From assembly GCA_964464755.1 (NCBI GenBank), contig CAYXGZ010000007.1, forward strand, positions 1 through 64,000: a stretch of DNA of 64,000 nucleotides. Reading direction: 5' to 3'. Below are positions 33,757 through 41,249 of this stretch, one piece after another (position 1 is the stretch's first letter; each line of letters opens with the position of its first letter). The position numbers and the translations under genes are program-made. Under the pieces are notes generated by a model. That model searched no databases. It saw only the letters and a list, made by a program, of their open reading frames with translations, and was not told the origin of the DNA. This DNA comes from CAYXGZ01 sp964464755. Lineage in GTDB: Bacteria; Planctomycetota; MHYJ01; JACPRB01.

Positions 33757-34509
33757 TCAACGCGACAGCAGATCCAGCACCGGCTCCAGCGGCCCCGGCT
33801 CGAATCCCAGCTCCAGGATCTTCACCCGCGCGGCGACGTCGAGCAGGCGCTCGACGAACGCCCTCTTGAGCTCGCCCTCCTGCAGCGTCGCGCAGAACGC
33901 GTGGGCCAGGAGCGCGGTCACCGCGGCCTTCGGCTCGACCGGCGAAACCGCCGGCGGCCCCGGCCGCCGCTTCAGCAGGAACAGCGCCGCGATCCCGACC
34001 GGCTCCCCGCCGGCGCCCGAGGGCGCGCGGAGCGTGGCGGCCACGTCCGGCCTCAGCTTCCCGGCGAAGGGCAACGGGTGCAGTCTCCCGTCCTCGATCG
34101 CGCAGCAGTCGTCCGCGAGCGCGCGCCACCCGCGGGCCGCCAGCGCCGCGGCGAGCGTCGACTTGCCCGTCCCGCTGTCCGCCGCGAAGAGCAGCGCCCC
34201 GCGAGGACCGAGCGCCGCGGAGGCGTGGATCACCGTCGCGCCCCGGGCCTGTAGCACGAGCGGGAGCGCGTCGCGGTCGTAGTCCGCGCGCACCCGGTCG
34301 GCGGAGACGCCAGGATCGGGGAACGCCTCCACCGCGCCCGAGGCCCCGAAGCGGTACGCGGCGACCCCGGGATGGCGGAGGGTCCAGCGACCGTCGTCGA
34401 CGGCGACCCAGGCGGAGAGGCTCCCGTCGGGCCAGGTCCAGCGTTGCGCGCCGGGAGGGGGGGCGGACGGGGGGGGAGGATCGGAACGGACGACGAGCTC
34501 CGGGATCAG
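33757..34509 (-). CDS. HprK-related kinase of the RiPP operon
   Basis: A P-loop kinase of the HPr-kinase-related type has Walker A DSGTGKST (111-118) and the Mg-binding ADD (132-134). Coding sequence clearly extends upstream of the first GTG (34332): the segment ELVVRSD...RWTWPDGS...YRFGASG fits the family N-terminus. No ATG, GTG or TTG lies in frame there. I propose a CTG start (34509-34507) overlapping the precursor stop (CTGA), with AAGGG six bases upstream, which gives 250 residues. Such kinases phosphorylate lasso precursor peptides in known clusters. No Ser is at the C-terminus here, so the target residue is open. Confidence 0.75.
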   Translation of the reverse strand: MIPELVVRSDPPPPSAPPPGAQRWTWPDGSLSAWVAVDDGRWTLRHPGVAAYRFGASGAVEAFPDPGVSADRVRADYDRDALPLVLQARGATVIHASAALGPRGALLFAADSGTGKSTLAAALAARGWRALADDCCAIEDGRLHPLPFAGKLRPDVAATLRAPSGAGGEPVGIAALFLLKRRPGPPAVSPVEPKAAVTALLAHAFCATLQEGELKRAFVERLLDVAARVKILELGFEPGPLEPVLDLLSR

Positions 34510-34649
34510 AGGCCGCCCTTGGCCGTGGTCTTGGGGTCGCCGTCGACGCCCGGCCCGGATTTGCCCCGGCCTTGGACGAGCTCCGCAAGCGTGCCGAGGT
34601 ACTCGACCTTCGGCGCTTCCCAGGCCGGTTCGCGCTTCGAGTCGTCCAT
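34506..34649 (-). CDS. RiPP precursor peptide 1 (47 residues)
   Basis: This reads MDDSKREPAWEAPKVEYLG and then continues to a C-terminal KGGL. The N-terminal half has the recognition pattern WExPxVxxLGxxxEL, close to the YxxPxLxxxG leader motif bound by PqqD-type proteins in lasso-peptide pathways. The C-terminal half is rich in Gly, Asp, Lys and Pro (GKSGPGVDGDPKTTAKGGL), as expected for a core. It is nearly identical to the peptide encoded one base upstream and overlaps the kinase gene downstream. Confidence 0.8.
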   Translation of the reverse strand: MDDSKREPAWEAPKVEYLGTLAELVQGRGKSGPGVDGDPKTTAKGGL

Positions 34650-34650
34650 G

Positions 34651-34788
34651 CTACAGCCCACCCTTGTCGGAGCCCTGCGGATCACCGTCGTTGCCGGGGC
34701 CGGACTTTCCGCGACCCTGCACCAGTTCCGCCAACGTACCGAGGTACTCGACCCTCGGCGGCTCCCAGCGCGGTTCGGATTCAGGCAT
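34651..34788 (-). CDS. RiPP precursor peptide 2 (45 residues)
   Basis: This begins MPESEPRWEPPRVEYLG and ends GPGNDGDPQGSDKGGL. It shares an uninterrupted 20-residue block (VEYLG to SGPG), then DGDP and the terminal KGGL, with precursor 1, and differs in the middle of the core. It starts three bases after the cyclase stop and its TAG is one base before the ATG of precursor 1, so both are made from the same operon mRNA. Confidence 0.8.
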   Translation of the reverse strand: MPESEPRWEPPRVEYLGTLAELVQGRGKSGPGNDGDPQGSDKGGL

Positions 34789-34791
34789 CGG

Positions 34792-36426
34792 TTAGATCGC
34801 GGCCAGCCACGCTTCGGCGGAGAGCGCGGTCCAAGTCCGCTTCCAGTGATTATCCCGCCCCTCGAAGTAATCCGCCATGCCTTTCCGGATTTTTCCCCCG
34901 TCGCCCGCGCCCAGCGCGGCGAGGCGCTCCGGCCCGCCGAGCCTCCGCCAGATCGCCGGCCCCTCCGAGCGCAACGCCCGGTGCACCATCCCGGTGAAGT
35001 CCACCTTCCGCCGGGGCAGCTCGAGTCCGGGCAGCCGCGTGGCGACGTAGTTCCGCAGCGGGCCCTTCGCCTTGCCTCCCACCAGGAGGTGTTCGGGCCG
35101 CATCCGCAGCGAGAGCTCCATCACGTCGCGGTCGAAGTACGGCAGGAACTCCCGCAGGCCCAGCGACTCGCCCCAGGCGTGGCCCGTGTCGAACTCCTGC
35201 AGCAGCGCGGGCGACTGGAGCAGGCGCCGGATCGAGCCCACGTAGGCGCCGTCGGGATCCGGCTCCGCGGGCCGCGAGCGCTCCGCGAGCCGGGCGTGCA
35301 GCTCCGGATCGTCCGGCAGCCAGGGGTGACGGCGGCGCGGGCGGGGCGGCAGGAGCTTCCGCGCCCCCTTCCCCAGCAGCGGCCGGATCGCCCCGTCCCA
35401 GAACACCGTCTTCGCGATGATCCACGCGGGGAACGCCGCGCTGCGCCGCCACGTCCGGTAGAACGCCCACAGCCCCTGCAGGTCGCCGGCGCGCAGCAGG
35501 TCCTCGGCCCAGCGCTCGTCCACGACGAGCATCTCGTCGCCGCCCGTGCCCATGAAGAGGTTGCGCCGGCCCCGGGCCGCGAGGTCGCGGAGCAGCGACG
35601 TGAACACCGACTGCCAGGGGCTGAGCACCGGCATCGGGAAGGACGACGAGAACGCGAGCGAGTCGCCGAGCACGCCGGGCCCCACCGTCGAGAACGACTG
35701 CGGCAGCCCGAGCGCCGCGGCGACGGCCCGCTGCGGGCCGGACTCGTCGCAGCCCGGGTGCGGGAAGAGCACGCTGACGGCCTCGAGCGGCGGCCTCGAG
35801 CCCCGCAGGTCGGCGGCGAGCGCCGCGATGCTCACGGAGTCGAAGCCCGCCGACAGCGCGATGCAGTCGACGCCCGCGTCGAGGTCCCGGGCGACGGCGC
35901 CGCGGAGCACCTCGACGAAGCGCGCGGCCTCCGCCTCGGCGGCCCACTCGAAGCCCCTCGGCAGCGGATCCCAGAGCCGCCGCTCCTCGAGCGCCGGCGA
36001 GAACGTCGCCAGGTGGGCGGGCGGGAGGCGCGAGATCCCCTCGAAGAACGTGCCCCGGACCTGCGCGTCGGGGCGGGTCGACTGCAGGTGCTCGGCGAGC
36101 ACGAGCCGGTCGGGCCGCTTCGGGAGCCGGCGGTGGATCGCCGCGACCAGGCTCGAGACGAGGATCCTCGGCCCGTCCTTCGCGTGGAAGGCGGAGACGA
36201 CGCCGGCCGGATCGCGCGCCACCTCGAGGCGGCGGCGCGGGGCGTCCCAGCGGACGGCGAGGAAGCCGCCCCGGGCGCGGTCGTAGGACTCCGCGAGCGG
36301 GCGCGCCGGGTCCAGCCCGTGCGCGATCCCCTCGACGAGGTGGAAGGACCCGTCCGGCAGGCGGGTGACGGGAGCGCCCTCGACGACGGGCGCCGGCTCC
36401 GCGGGGTCCCAGGACAGGAGCCACAT
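34792..36426 (-). CDS. Asparagine-synthetase-like cyclase (lasso-cyclase type)
   Basis: The 544-residue product has a degenerate N-terminal glutaminase-like domain with no Cys at position 2, so it cannot use glutamine. The C-terminal synthetase domain has an ATP-PPi loop SAGFDS (192-197, for SGGxDS) and FMGTGGDEM. In lasso-peptide clusters this enzyme adenylates an Asp/Glu side chain and closes the macrolactam with the core N-terminus. It overlaps the PqqD gene by one base and precedes both precursors. Confidence 0.88.
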   Translation of the reverse strand: MWLLSWDPAEPAPVVEGAPVTRLPDGSFHLVEGIAHGLDPARPLAESYDRARGGFLAVRWDAPRRRLEVARDPAGVVSAFHAKDGPRILVSSLVAAIHRRLPKRPDRLVLAEHLQSTRPDAQVRGTFFEGISRLPPAHLATFSPALEERRLWDPLPRGFEWAAEAEAARFVEVLRGAVARDLDAGVDCIALSAGFDSVSIAALAADLRGSRPPLEAVSVLFPHPGCDESGPQRAVAAALGLPQSFSTVGPGVLGDSLAFSSSFPMPVLSPWQSVFTSLLRDLAARGRRNLFMGTGGDEMLVVDERWAEDLLRAGDLQGLWAFYRTWRRSAAFPAWIIAKTVFWDGAIRPLLGKGARKLLPPRPRRRHPWLPDDPELHARLAERSRPAEPDPDGAYVGSIRRLLQSPALLQEFDTGHAWGESLGLREFLPYFDRDVMELSLRMRPEHLLVGGKAKGPLRNYVATRLPGLELPRRKVDFTGMVHRALRSEGPAIWRRLGGPERLAALGAGDGGKIRKGMADYFEGRDNHWKRTWTALSAEAWLAAI

Positions 36427-36683
36427 CAGCGGAGCAGCCCTTCGCGGCGGAGCTCGGCGACGAGGGCGTCCACCTCGCGGGCGACGCGGTCGGGCTCGAC
36501 CTTGAACTCGGCGGCGAGCTCGGCGCGGAGCGTCTCGAGGGGGACGCCGCGGCCGAGGCCGTCCCAGACGCGGGCGCCGGTGGGGTTGAGGGCGTAGATC
36601 CGGTTCGTCGCGAGGTGCACGAGCACGGTCTCGCCGCCCACCTCGCGGAAGACGACCTGCGGATCCGGGCGGGGATCGCTCAT
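36426..36683 (-). CDS. PqqD-family leader-recognition protein (RRE, lasso B1-like)
   Basis: The 85-residue product matches PqqD: VVFREVGGETVLVHLATNRIY, LNPTGARVWDGL and a helical C-terminus ending ELRREGLLR. In RiPP pathways this winged-helix element binds the precursor leader and presents it to the modifying enzyme. It is the first gene of the operon and its stop shares a base with the cyclase start (TGATG). Confidence 0.9.
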   Translation of the reverse strand: MSDPRPDPQVVFREVGGETVLVHLATNRIYALNPTGARVWDGLGRGVPLETLRAELAAEFKVEPDRVAREVDALVAELRREGLLR

Positions 36684-36690
36684 CGGCCGG

Positions 36691-36696
36691 ATGATA
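36691..36696 (-). promoter_or_regulatory. -10 element (TATCAT) of the RiPP operon, leaderless type
   Basis: TATCAT on the minus strand ends seven bases before ATG 36683. It falls in the 31-bp gap behind the EF-Tu-like gene, so the operon of five genes (36683 to 33757) has its own promoter. Confidence 0.5.
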
Positions 36697-36714
36697 CCAC
36701 GCGGCCGGGAGGGG

Positions 36715-36990
36715 CTACGGGGACTGCAGGACCTGGCCGGCGGCCAGGTCGCGGCGCGTGACGCCGGAGAGGACGATCGCGACCTCCTCGGGCCCCGCGG
36801 AGGCCTCGGGGATGCGCTTCGCGAAGATCTCGATCTGCAGGACCTTCACGGGGATGCGGATCCCGTCGCTGAGGAGGACGAGCGGGTCGCCGTCGCGCAC
36901 GGTGCCGGACTCGACGATCCCCGTCACGGCCATGCCGAGGCCGGAGAGCGAGAAGATGTCCTTCACGGTGAGGCGGAAGGCGCCGCTCAT
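36715..36990 (-). CDS. Stand-alone EF-Tu domain II-like protein
   Basis: The 91-residue product is a single translation-factor beta barrel: VKDIFSLSGLGMAVTGIVESG, VRDGDPLVLL and an (A/G)-x-x-V-A-(I/V) segment (GPEEVAIVLSG) as in domain II of EF-Tu and its relatives. It has no G domain. Its start overlaps the DinB stop (ATGA). What such an isolated barrel binds is unknown. Confidence 0.8.
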   Translation of the reverse strand: MSGAFRLTVKDIFSLSGLGMAVTGIVESGTVRDGDPLVLLSDGIRIPVKVLQIEIFAKRIPEASAGPEEVAIVLSGVTRRDLAAGQVLQSP

Positions 36991-37460
36991 TCGGCCCCCG
37001 ACGCGGATCCGCCGAGGATCTGCTGGAGGTGGTGTTTCTGGTGGGCGAGGTAGTCCGTGATGACGAACTGGAGGTCGCAGGGCTCGTCGTCGCCGATCGT
37101 GCAGCGGGTGTGGAGGGCTTCGGGGCGGACGCGCTCGATGACGTGGGCGAGGTGGAGGTTGTAGGCGCGCCAGAGCTGGACGAGCTCGACCCAGCGGGTC
37201 TCGTGGTAGCCCTGGGTCTCGACCCAGTAGTCCTGGTCGTACCCGGGCCCCTCGAAGGCGGGGGCGGCCTGGGCGCGGACGAAGCGCGGGTGGTTGTTGG
37301 CCGCGGAGTCCACGAGGTGCCCGAGGATCTCCTTGGGCGACCAGCGGTCCGGGCCCGGGCGCACGGCGCTGGCCTGCTCCAGGATCCCGAGCAGGCGCGG
37401 GACGGACTCCGCGACGAGCTCCCGCAGGCCCTCGGCGACGTGCTTCATGAAGTCGGGCAT
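36987..37460 (-). CDS. DinB-family four-helix protein
   Basis: The 157-residue product has the DinB pattern: WSPKEILGHLVDSAANNH with the first His, a middle helical pair, and YLAHQKHHLQQIL with the metal-binding HxxxH-type His. DinB proteins are metal-dependent helical bundles, some of which use bacillithiol or mycothiol. The substrate is unknown. It follows the archaemetzincin-like gene by one base. Confidence 0.85.
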   Translation of the reverse strand: MPDFMKHVAEGLRELVAESVPRLLGILEQASAVRPGPDRWSPKEILGHLVDSAANNHPRFVRAQAAPAFEGPGYDQDYWVETQGYHETRWVELVQLWRAYNLHLAHVIERVRPEALHTRCTIGDDEPCDLQFVITDYLAHQKHHLQQILGGSASGAE

Positions 37461-37461
37461 C

Positions 37462-38277
37462 CTACCGGGACGCGAGCCGGGCGGCCACCCACTCCGCCTC
37501 CGCCGGGAAGCCGAGGCGGCGGAAGCAGGCCTCGAGGGCGCGGTAGCGCGCGGCGACCTCGAAGCCCAGGTTCCACTGCAGCTTGGCCAGGTCGTCCGGG
37601 CAGGCGTGGAAGGGATAGCGGTCGGCCTCGGCCTGGGAGTTGGCGCCCGACATGACGCAGCGGTACTTCACGCAGTGCGTGATGGAGAGGACGTGGCCGA
37701 GCTCGTGGGTGACGAGCTTGAGGGCGCGCTCGAGGCGCTTCCTCCCCTCCCCGAGCCGGTGCAGGGAGTAGACCCCGCGGCGGCCCTTGAGCGAGCCGAG
37801 CCCGAAGACGAAGTTGAGGTCGCCCGAGTAGAGGTCCTCCGACGTGATCCCCGCGAGCGCGAGGGCGTCGTCGGGCAGGTGCTCCTCGAGCGCGCCGAGG
37901 AGCTGGTCGCCGTTGTACTGCCCGCGGTCCTTCCGGAAGCAGGTCGCCGGGAGCGGGACCGGCGCGGCGACCGCGCAGGGGATCATGAAGTACGCCTCGC
38001 AGTAGGCGCGCATGGCCTCGAGCAGCTCCGCGTCGGCCGGGGCGCCGGCGCCCAGCGGCTGCAGGACGATCCGGGCCCGGTCCCGGGTGCGGCGGTTGGC
38101 GCAGTCCGCCTTGTAGTCCTCGAGGGTCTGCTCCTCCTCGGGAAAGCGCGCGAGCCAGTCGCCGGGCTGCGGGGGGCCCATCCTCTCGAAGCCCTCGTCG
38201 GCCGGGCGCGGCGGGGCCGGGGGGAGCTCCCGGCCGCAGGAGACGGCGAGGAGCAGGAGGAGACAGGCGCCGCGCAT
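37462..38277 (-). CDS. Archaemetzincin-like (M54) zinc metallopeptidase lipoprotein
   Basis: The 271-residue product has a lipobox (LLAVSC, Cys14). Its metal site is HELGHVLSITHC (His191, Glu192, His195, His201) followed by CVM (Cys207, Met209) and Cys226. The archaemetzincin consensus HExxHxxGxxHC...CxM...CxxC is met except that the Gly is Ser198 and the final Cys is missing, so the structural zinc finger may be altered. It is divergent from the kinase at 38313. Confidence 0.8.
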   Translation of the reverse strand: MRGACLLLLLAVSCGRELPPAPPRPADEGFERMGPPQPGDWLARFPEEEQTLEDYKADCANRRTRDRARIVLQPLGAGAPADAELLEAMRAYCEAYFMIPCAVAAPVPLPATCFRKDRGQYNGDQLLGALEEHLPDDALALAGITSEDLYSGDLNFVFGLGSLKGRRGVYSLHRLGEGRKRLERALKLVTHELGHVLSITHCVKYRCVMSGANSQAEADRYPFHACPDDLAKLQWNLGFEVAARYRALEACFRRLGFPAEAEWVAARLASR

Positions 38278-38284
38278 GGGGAGG

Positions 38285-38290
38285 AGGATA
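38285..38290 (-). promoter_or_regulatory. -10 element (TATCCT), leaderless type
   Basis: TATCCT on the minus strand ends seven bases before ATG 38277. It lies ten bases from the divergent TACAAT. Confidence 0.45.
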
Positions 38291-38300
38291 GCACGGAGAG

Positions 38301-38306
38301 TACAAT
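38301..38306 (+). promoter_or_regulatory. -10 element (TACAAT), leaderless type
   Basis: TACAAT ends six bases before GTG 38313. Its -35 position would fall on the first bases of the divergent gene. Confidence 0.5.
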
Positions 38307-38312
38307 CCTCCC

Positions 38313-41189
38313 GTGACTCCGGATCGCAAGCCCCCCTCGCCGCTCAAGGGCCGGACGCCGCCGGATTCCGACGGCCCGGGAAGGTCCTCCTTCGGCCGCT
38401 ACGTCCAGCCCGAGAAGCTGGGGGCGGGCGGCATGGGGGAAGTCTGGAAGGCCTGGGATCCCGAGCTCCAGCGCTGGGTGGCCCTCAAGTTCCTCAGGGG
38501 ATCCGACGGCCCGGAGATCGCGCGCTTCCAGCGGGAGGCCCGGATCGCCGCCGGGCTGGCCCACCCGAACATCGCGGCCATCTACGAAGTCGGGCAGGCG
38601 GACGGACGTCACTTCCTCGCGATGCAGCTGGTCGCCGGTACGACGCTGCGCCCCCTCGCGAAGGGGGATCCCCGGCTCCTGGCAGGCCTGCTCCGGGACG
38701 CCGCCCGGGCCGTCCACCACGCGCACCGCCAGGGCGTGGTGCACCGCGACCTGAAGCCCGACAACCTCATGGTCGAGGACGGCCGCCTCTTCGTGATGGA
38801 CTTCGGGCTGGCCCGGCCGGCCGAGGGCGCCTCCGATCTCTCGGCCAGCGGCGCCATCCTGGGAACCCCGGCGTACATGCCGCCCGAACAGGCCCGGGGG
38901 GACCGGGTCGACGCCCGCTCCGACGTCTACGCGCTGGGGGCCACCCTCTACGAGCTGCTCTCGGGACGCAAGCCGATCCAGGGGCGCACCGTGATGGAGA
39001 CGTTGCAGCGGATCCAGGACCAGGAGCCCGGGCCGCTGCGGGGGACGGACCCGGAGCTGGCGACGATCGTCGCGAAGTGCCTCGAGAAGGATCCGGCCCG
39101 GCGCTACCCCGACGCGGCGGAACTGGCCGACGACCTGGACCGCTGGCTCCGGGGCGAGGCCATCCTGGCCCGGGGGGCCTCCCCGGGATACCGGGCGCTG
39201 AAGTTCCTCCGGCGGCGGAAGCTCGCGCTGGCGGCGCTGGGGGCGGCCGCCATCGCCGCCGTGCTCCTCCCGATGTGGATCTCCTCGCGGCGGGAGGCGG
39301 GTACCGCCCGGGACGCCCTCGACGAGGCGAGGCGCCTGCTCCCCCTGCAGGGGGAGCTCGAGCGCCTGGAGTTGAACGCCCACGTCCCCGGGTTCCGCCT
39401 CGCGGACGAGGACTTCGCCCGGTACGAGCGATTGGTGGCGGAGCTTCGCCGGGCCCGGCCCGGCGCGAAGGCCCAGCACCTCATCGGCCGGCTCCTGGAG
39501 ACGCTGGCGGATTCCCCCGGGGCGGAGGCGGCCTACCAGGCCGCGCTGGCGGCGGACCCCGGGCACGGGGAAAGCGCCGTGGCCCTGGCGCGGATGGCCG
39601 TCGAGGGCGCGTTCCTGGACGCGGGGGTGAGGTACGACGATCCCTACTGGATCGCCCAGGTCGCGGCCCGACGCACGGAGGCCGAGTCGCGCCTGGCCCG
39701 GGCCCTGGACAGCCTCCAGGGGGAATCCCGGGACCTGGACAAGGCCCGCGCGCTCCTCCTCATCATCCGGAACAAGGGCGGCTCCACCCCGGTCGACCTT
39801 TCGGCCTACGTGGCCAAGTGGGCGGGCAAACCCTTGGGCGAGGAATTCCTCCTCCTGGACGGGTCCCAGCGCGGACGGGCCGACCTCATGGAGAAGGCGT
39901 GCTCCGGGATGCCGTCGCATCCCGCCAGCCTCACCCTGTATGCCTCCCAGCTGCGTTCCAACCCGGATCTGTCGCTGAAGCACCTGGACAGGGCCTTGCA
40001 GGTCAACCCACGCTACTGGCCCGCGGCGCTGTTCCGGGCCATCCTCCGGAATCTCCGGGAGGATCGGGCGGGCGCCGTCGCGGATTACCGGACCGTGCTC
40101 CGGTGGAATCCCCGGTACCTGCCGGCCCGGTGGGGCCTCCTGAGCTGCCTGTCCTCGATACCGGACTACCCCGCGCTCGAGCAGGAAGTCCGGGGGGCGC
40201 TGGACATCGAGCCGGAGAACCCGACGACGCTCATGCACCGGATCACGCTGGAGCGGCACCGGGGCCGGCTGGAGATCGTGAAGGAGATCACGGAGGGCAT
40301 CCTCCGGCGCCATCCGGACTTCGCCCCCGCGCTCATGGAACGGGGCCGCGCGGCCATGAACCGCGGGGAATGGGCCGCGGCTTGCGCGGACTTCGAGGCG
40401 GCCATCCGGTCGGATCCCTCGGAGGCCGGCCCGCACCACTACCGGGGCTGGACGAAGTTCCGCCAAGGGGACATCCCCGGGGCGCTGGAGGACCTGGACA
40501 CGGCGATCCGGATGGACCCCCGGCTCGCCGAGTCCCGGTACGCCCGCGCCTTTGTCTTCCGCCACCTGGAGCGCTGGAAGGAAGCCCTCGCGGACTGCAC
40601 CGAGGCCCTCCGGCTGAAGCCCTCCTACCCCGGCGCGCTGGAGATCCGCGGCCAGGTGCACCTGGCCCTCGGGAACCTGGCCCAGGCGGAGGCCGACTAC
40701 ACGAAGCTCATCGAGATCCAGCCCGAGGGGCCGGTGGGGTGGACGGGACGCGCGCGGGTGCTGGAGCGGACCGGCCACCGGGCCGACGCGATGGTCCACC
40801 TCGAGCGGGCGCTCCGGGTGAAGCCCGACCACGTGGAGGCCCTCTGCCTCCGGGCCACCCTGCGCGCCTCCGCCGGCGACCTCCCGGGGTGCCTGGCGGA
40901 CTTCGAGGCCGCGATCCGGGCCGAGCCCGGGGACCCGAACGTCCGCCACAGCCGGGCGAACGTGCTGTTCCAGCTCGGGAGGTTCGCCGAGTCGCTTCCG
41001 GACTACGACGAGACCCTCCGGCTCCACCCGGGCCGCGTCGAGGCGCTGCTGGAACGGGGCCGGGTGCACGCCGCGCTGCAGCACGTCGCCGAGGCCCGCC
41101 GGGATCTCGAGGCCTTCCTGCGGGCGGCGCCCCGCGACCACCCCCAGCGGCCGGAGGCCTCCCGGGCGCTGGCGGCCCTGCCGCGCTGA
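38313..41189 (+). CDS. Transmembrane serine/threonine kinase with TPR repeats
   Basis: The 958-residue product has a PknB-type kinase domain (about 30-285) with GAGGMGEVW, Lys59, HRDLKPDN (Asp146) and DFG (163-165). One membrane helix (304-324) follows, then a long run of TPR repeats to the C-terminus (for example PEAGPHHYRGWTKF and SEARYARAFVFRH types). All catalytic residues are present. Kinases of this shape are typical of planctomycetes and myxobacteria. The start is a GTG. Confidence 0.93.
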   Translation: MTPDRKPPSPLKGRTPPDSDGPGRSSFGRYVQPEKLGAGGMGEVWKAWDPELQRWVALKFLRGSDGPEIARFQREARIAAGLAHPNIAAIYEVGQADGRHFLAMQLVAGTTLRPLAKGDPRLLAGLLRDAARAVHHAHRQGVVHRDLKPDNLMVEDGRLFVMDFGLARPAEGASDLSASGAILGTPAYMPPEQARGDRVDARSDVYALGATLYELLSGRKPIQGRTVMETLQRIQDQEPGPLRGTDPELATIVAKCLEKDPARRYPDAAELADDLDRWLRGEAILARGASPGYRALKFLRRRKLALAALGAAAIAAVLLPMWISSRREAGTARDALDEARRLLPLQGELERLELNAHVPGFRLADEDFARYERLVAELRRARPGAKAQHLIGRLLETLADSPGAEAAYQAALAADPGHGESAVALARMAVEGAFLDAGVRYDDPYWIAQVAARRTEAESRLARALDSLQGESRDLDKARALLLIIRNKGGSTPVDLSAYVAKWAGKPLGEEFLLLDGSQRGRADLMEKACSGMPSHPASLTLYASQLRSNPDLSLKHLDRALQVNPRYWPAALFRAILRNLREDRAGAVADYRTVLRWNPRYLPARWGLLSCLSSIPDYPALEQEVRGALDIEPENPTTLMHRITLERHRGRLEIVKEITEGILRRHPDFAPALMERGRAAMNRGEWAAACADFEAAIRSDPSEAGPHHYRGWTKFRQGDIPGALEDLDTAIRMDPRLAESRYARAFVFRHLERWKEALADCTEALRLKPSYPGALEIRGQVHLALGNLAQAEADYTKLIEIQPEGPVGWTGRARVLERTGHRADAMVHLERALRVKPDHVEALCLRATLRASAGDLPGCLADFEAAIRAEPGDPNVRHSRANVLFQLGRFAESLPDYDETLRLHPGRVEALLERGRVHAALQHVAEARRDLEAFLRAAPRDHPQRPEASRALAALPR

Positions 41190-41195
41190 CGTCCC

Positions 41196-41225
41196 TTGCG
41201 GGCCGACGGGCGAGCCCCTTATAGT
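41196..41225 (+). promoter_or_regulatory. Promoter with -35 TTGCGG and -10 TATAGT
   Basis: The two hexamers are 18 bp apart. TATAGT (41220-41225) is 24 bases before ATG 41250, giving a leader of about 18 bases with a GGGGGG ribosome site. Confidence 0.5.
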
Positions 41226-41249
41226 CCCTCCTTCACTCACGGGGGGTCC

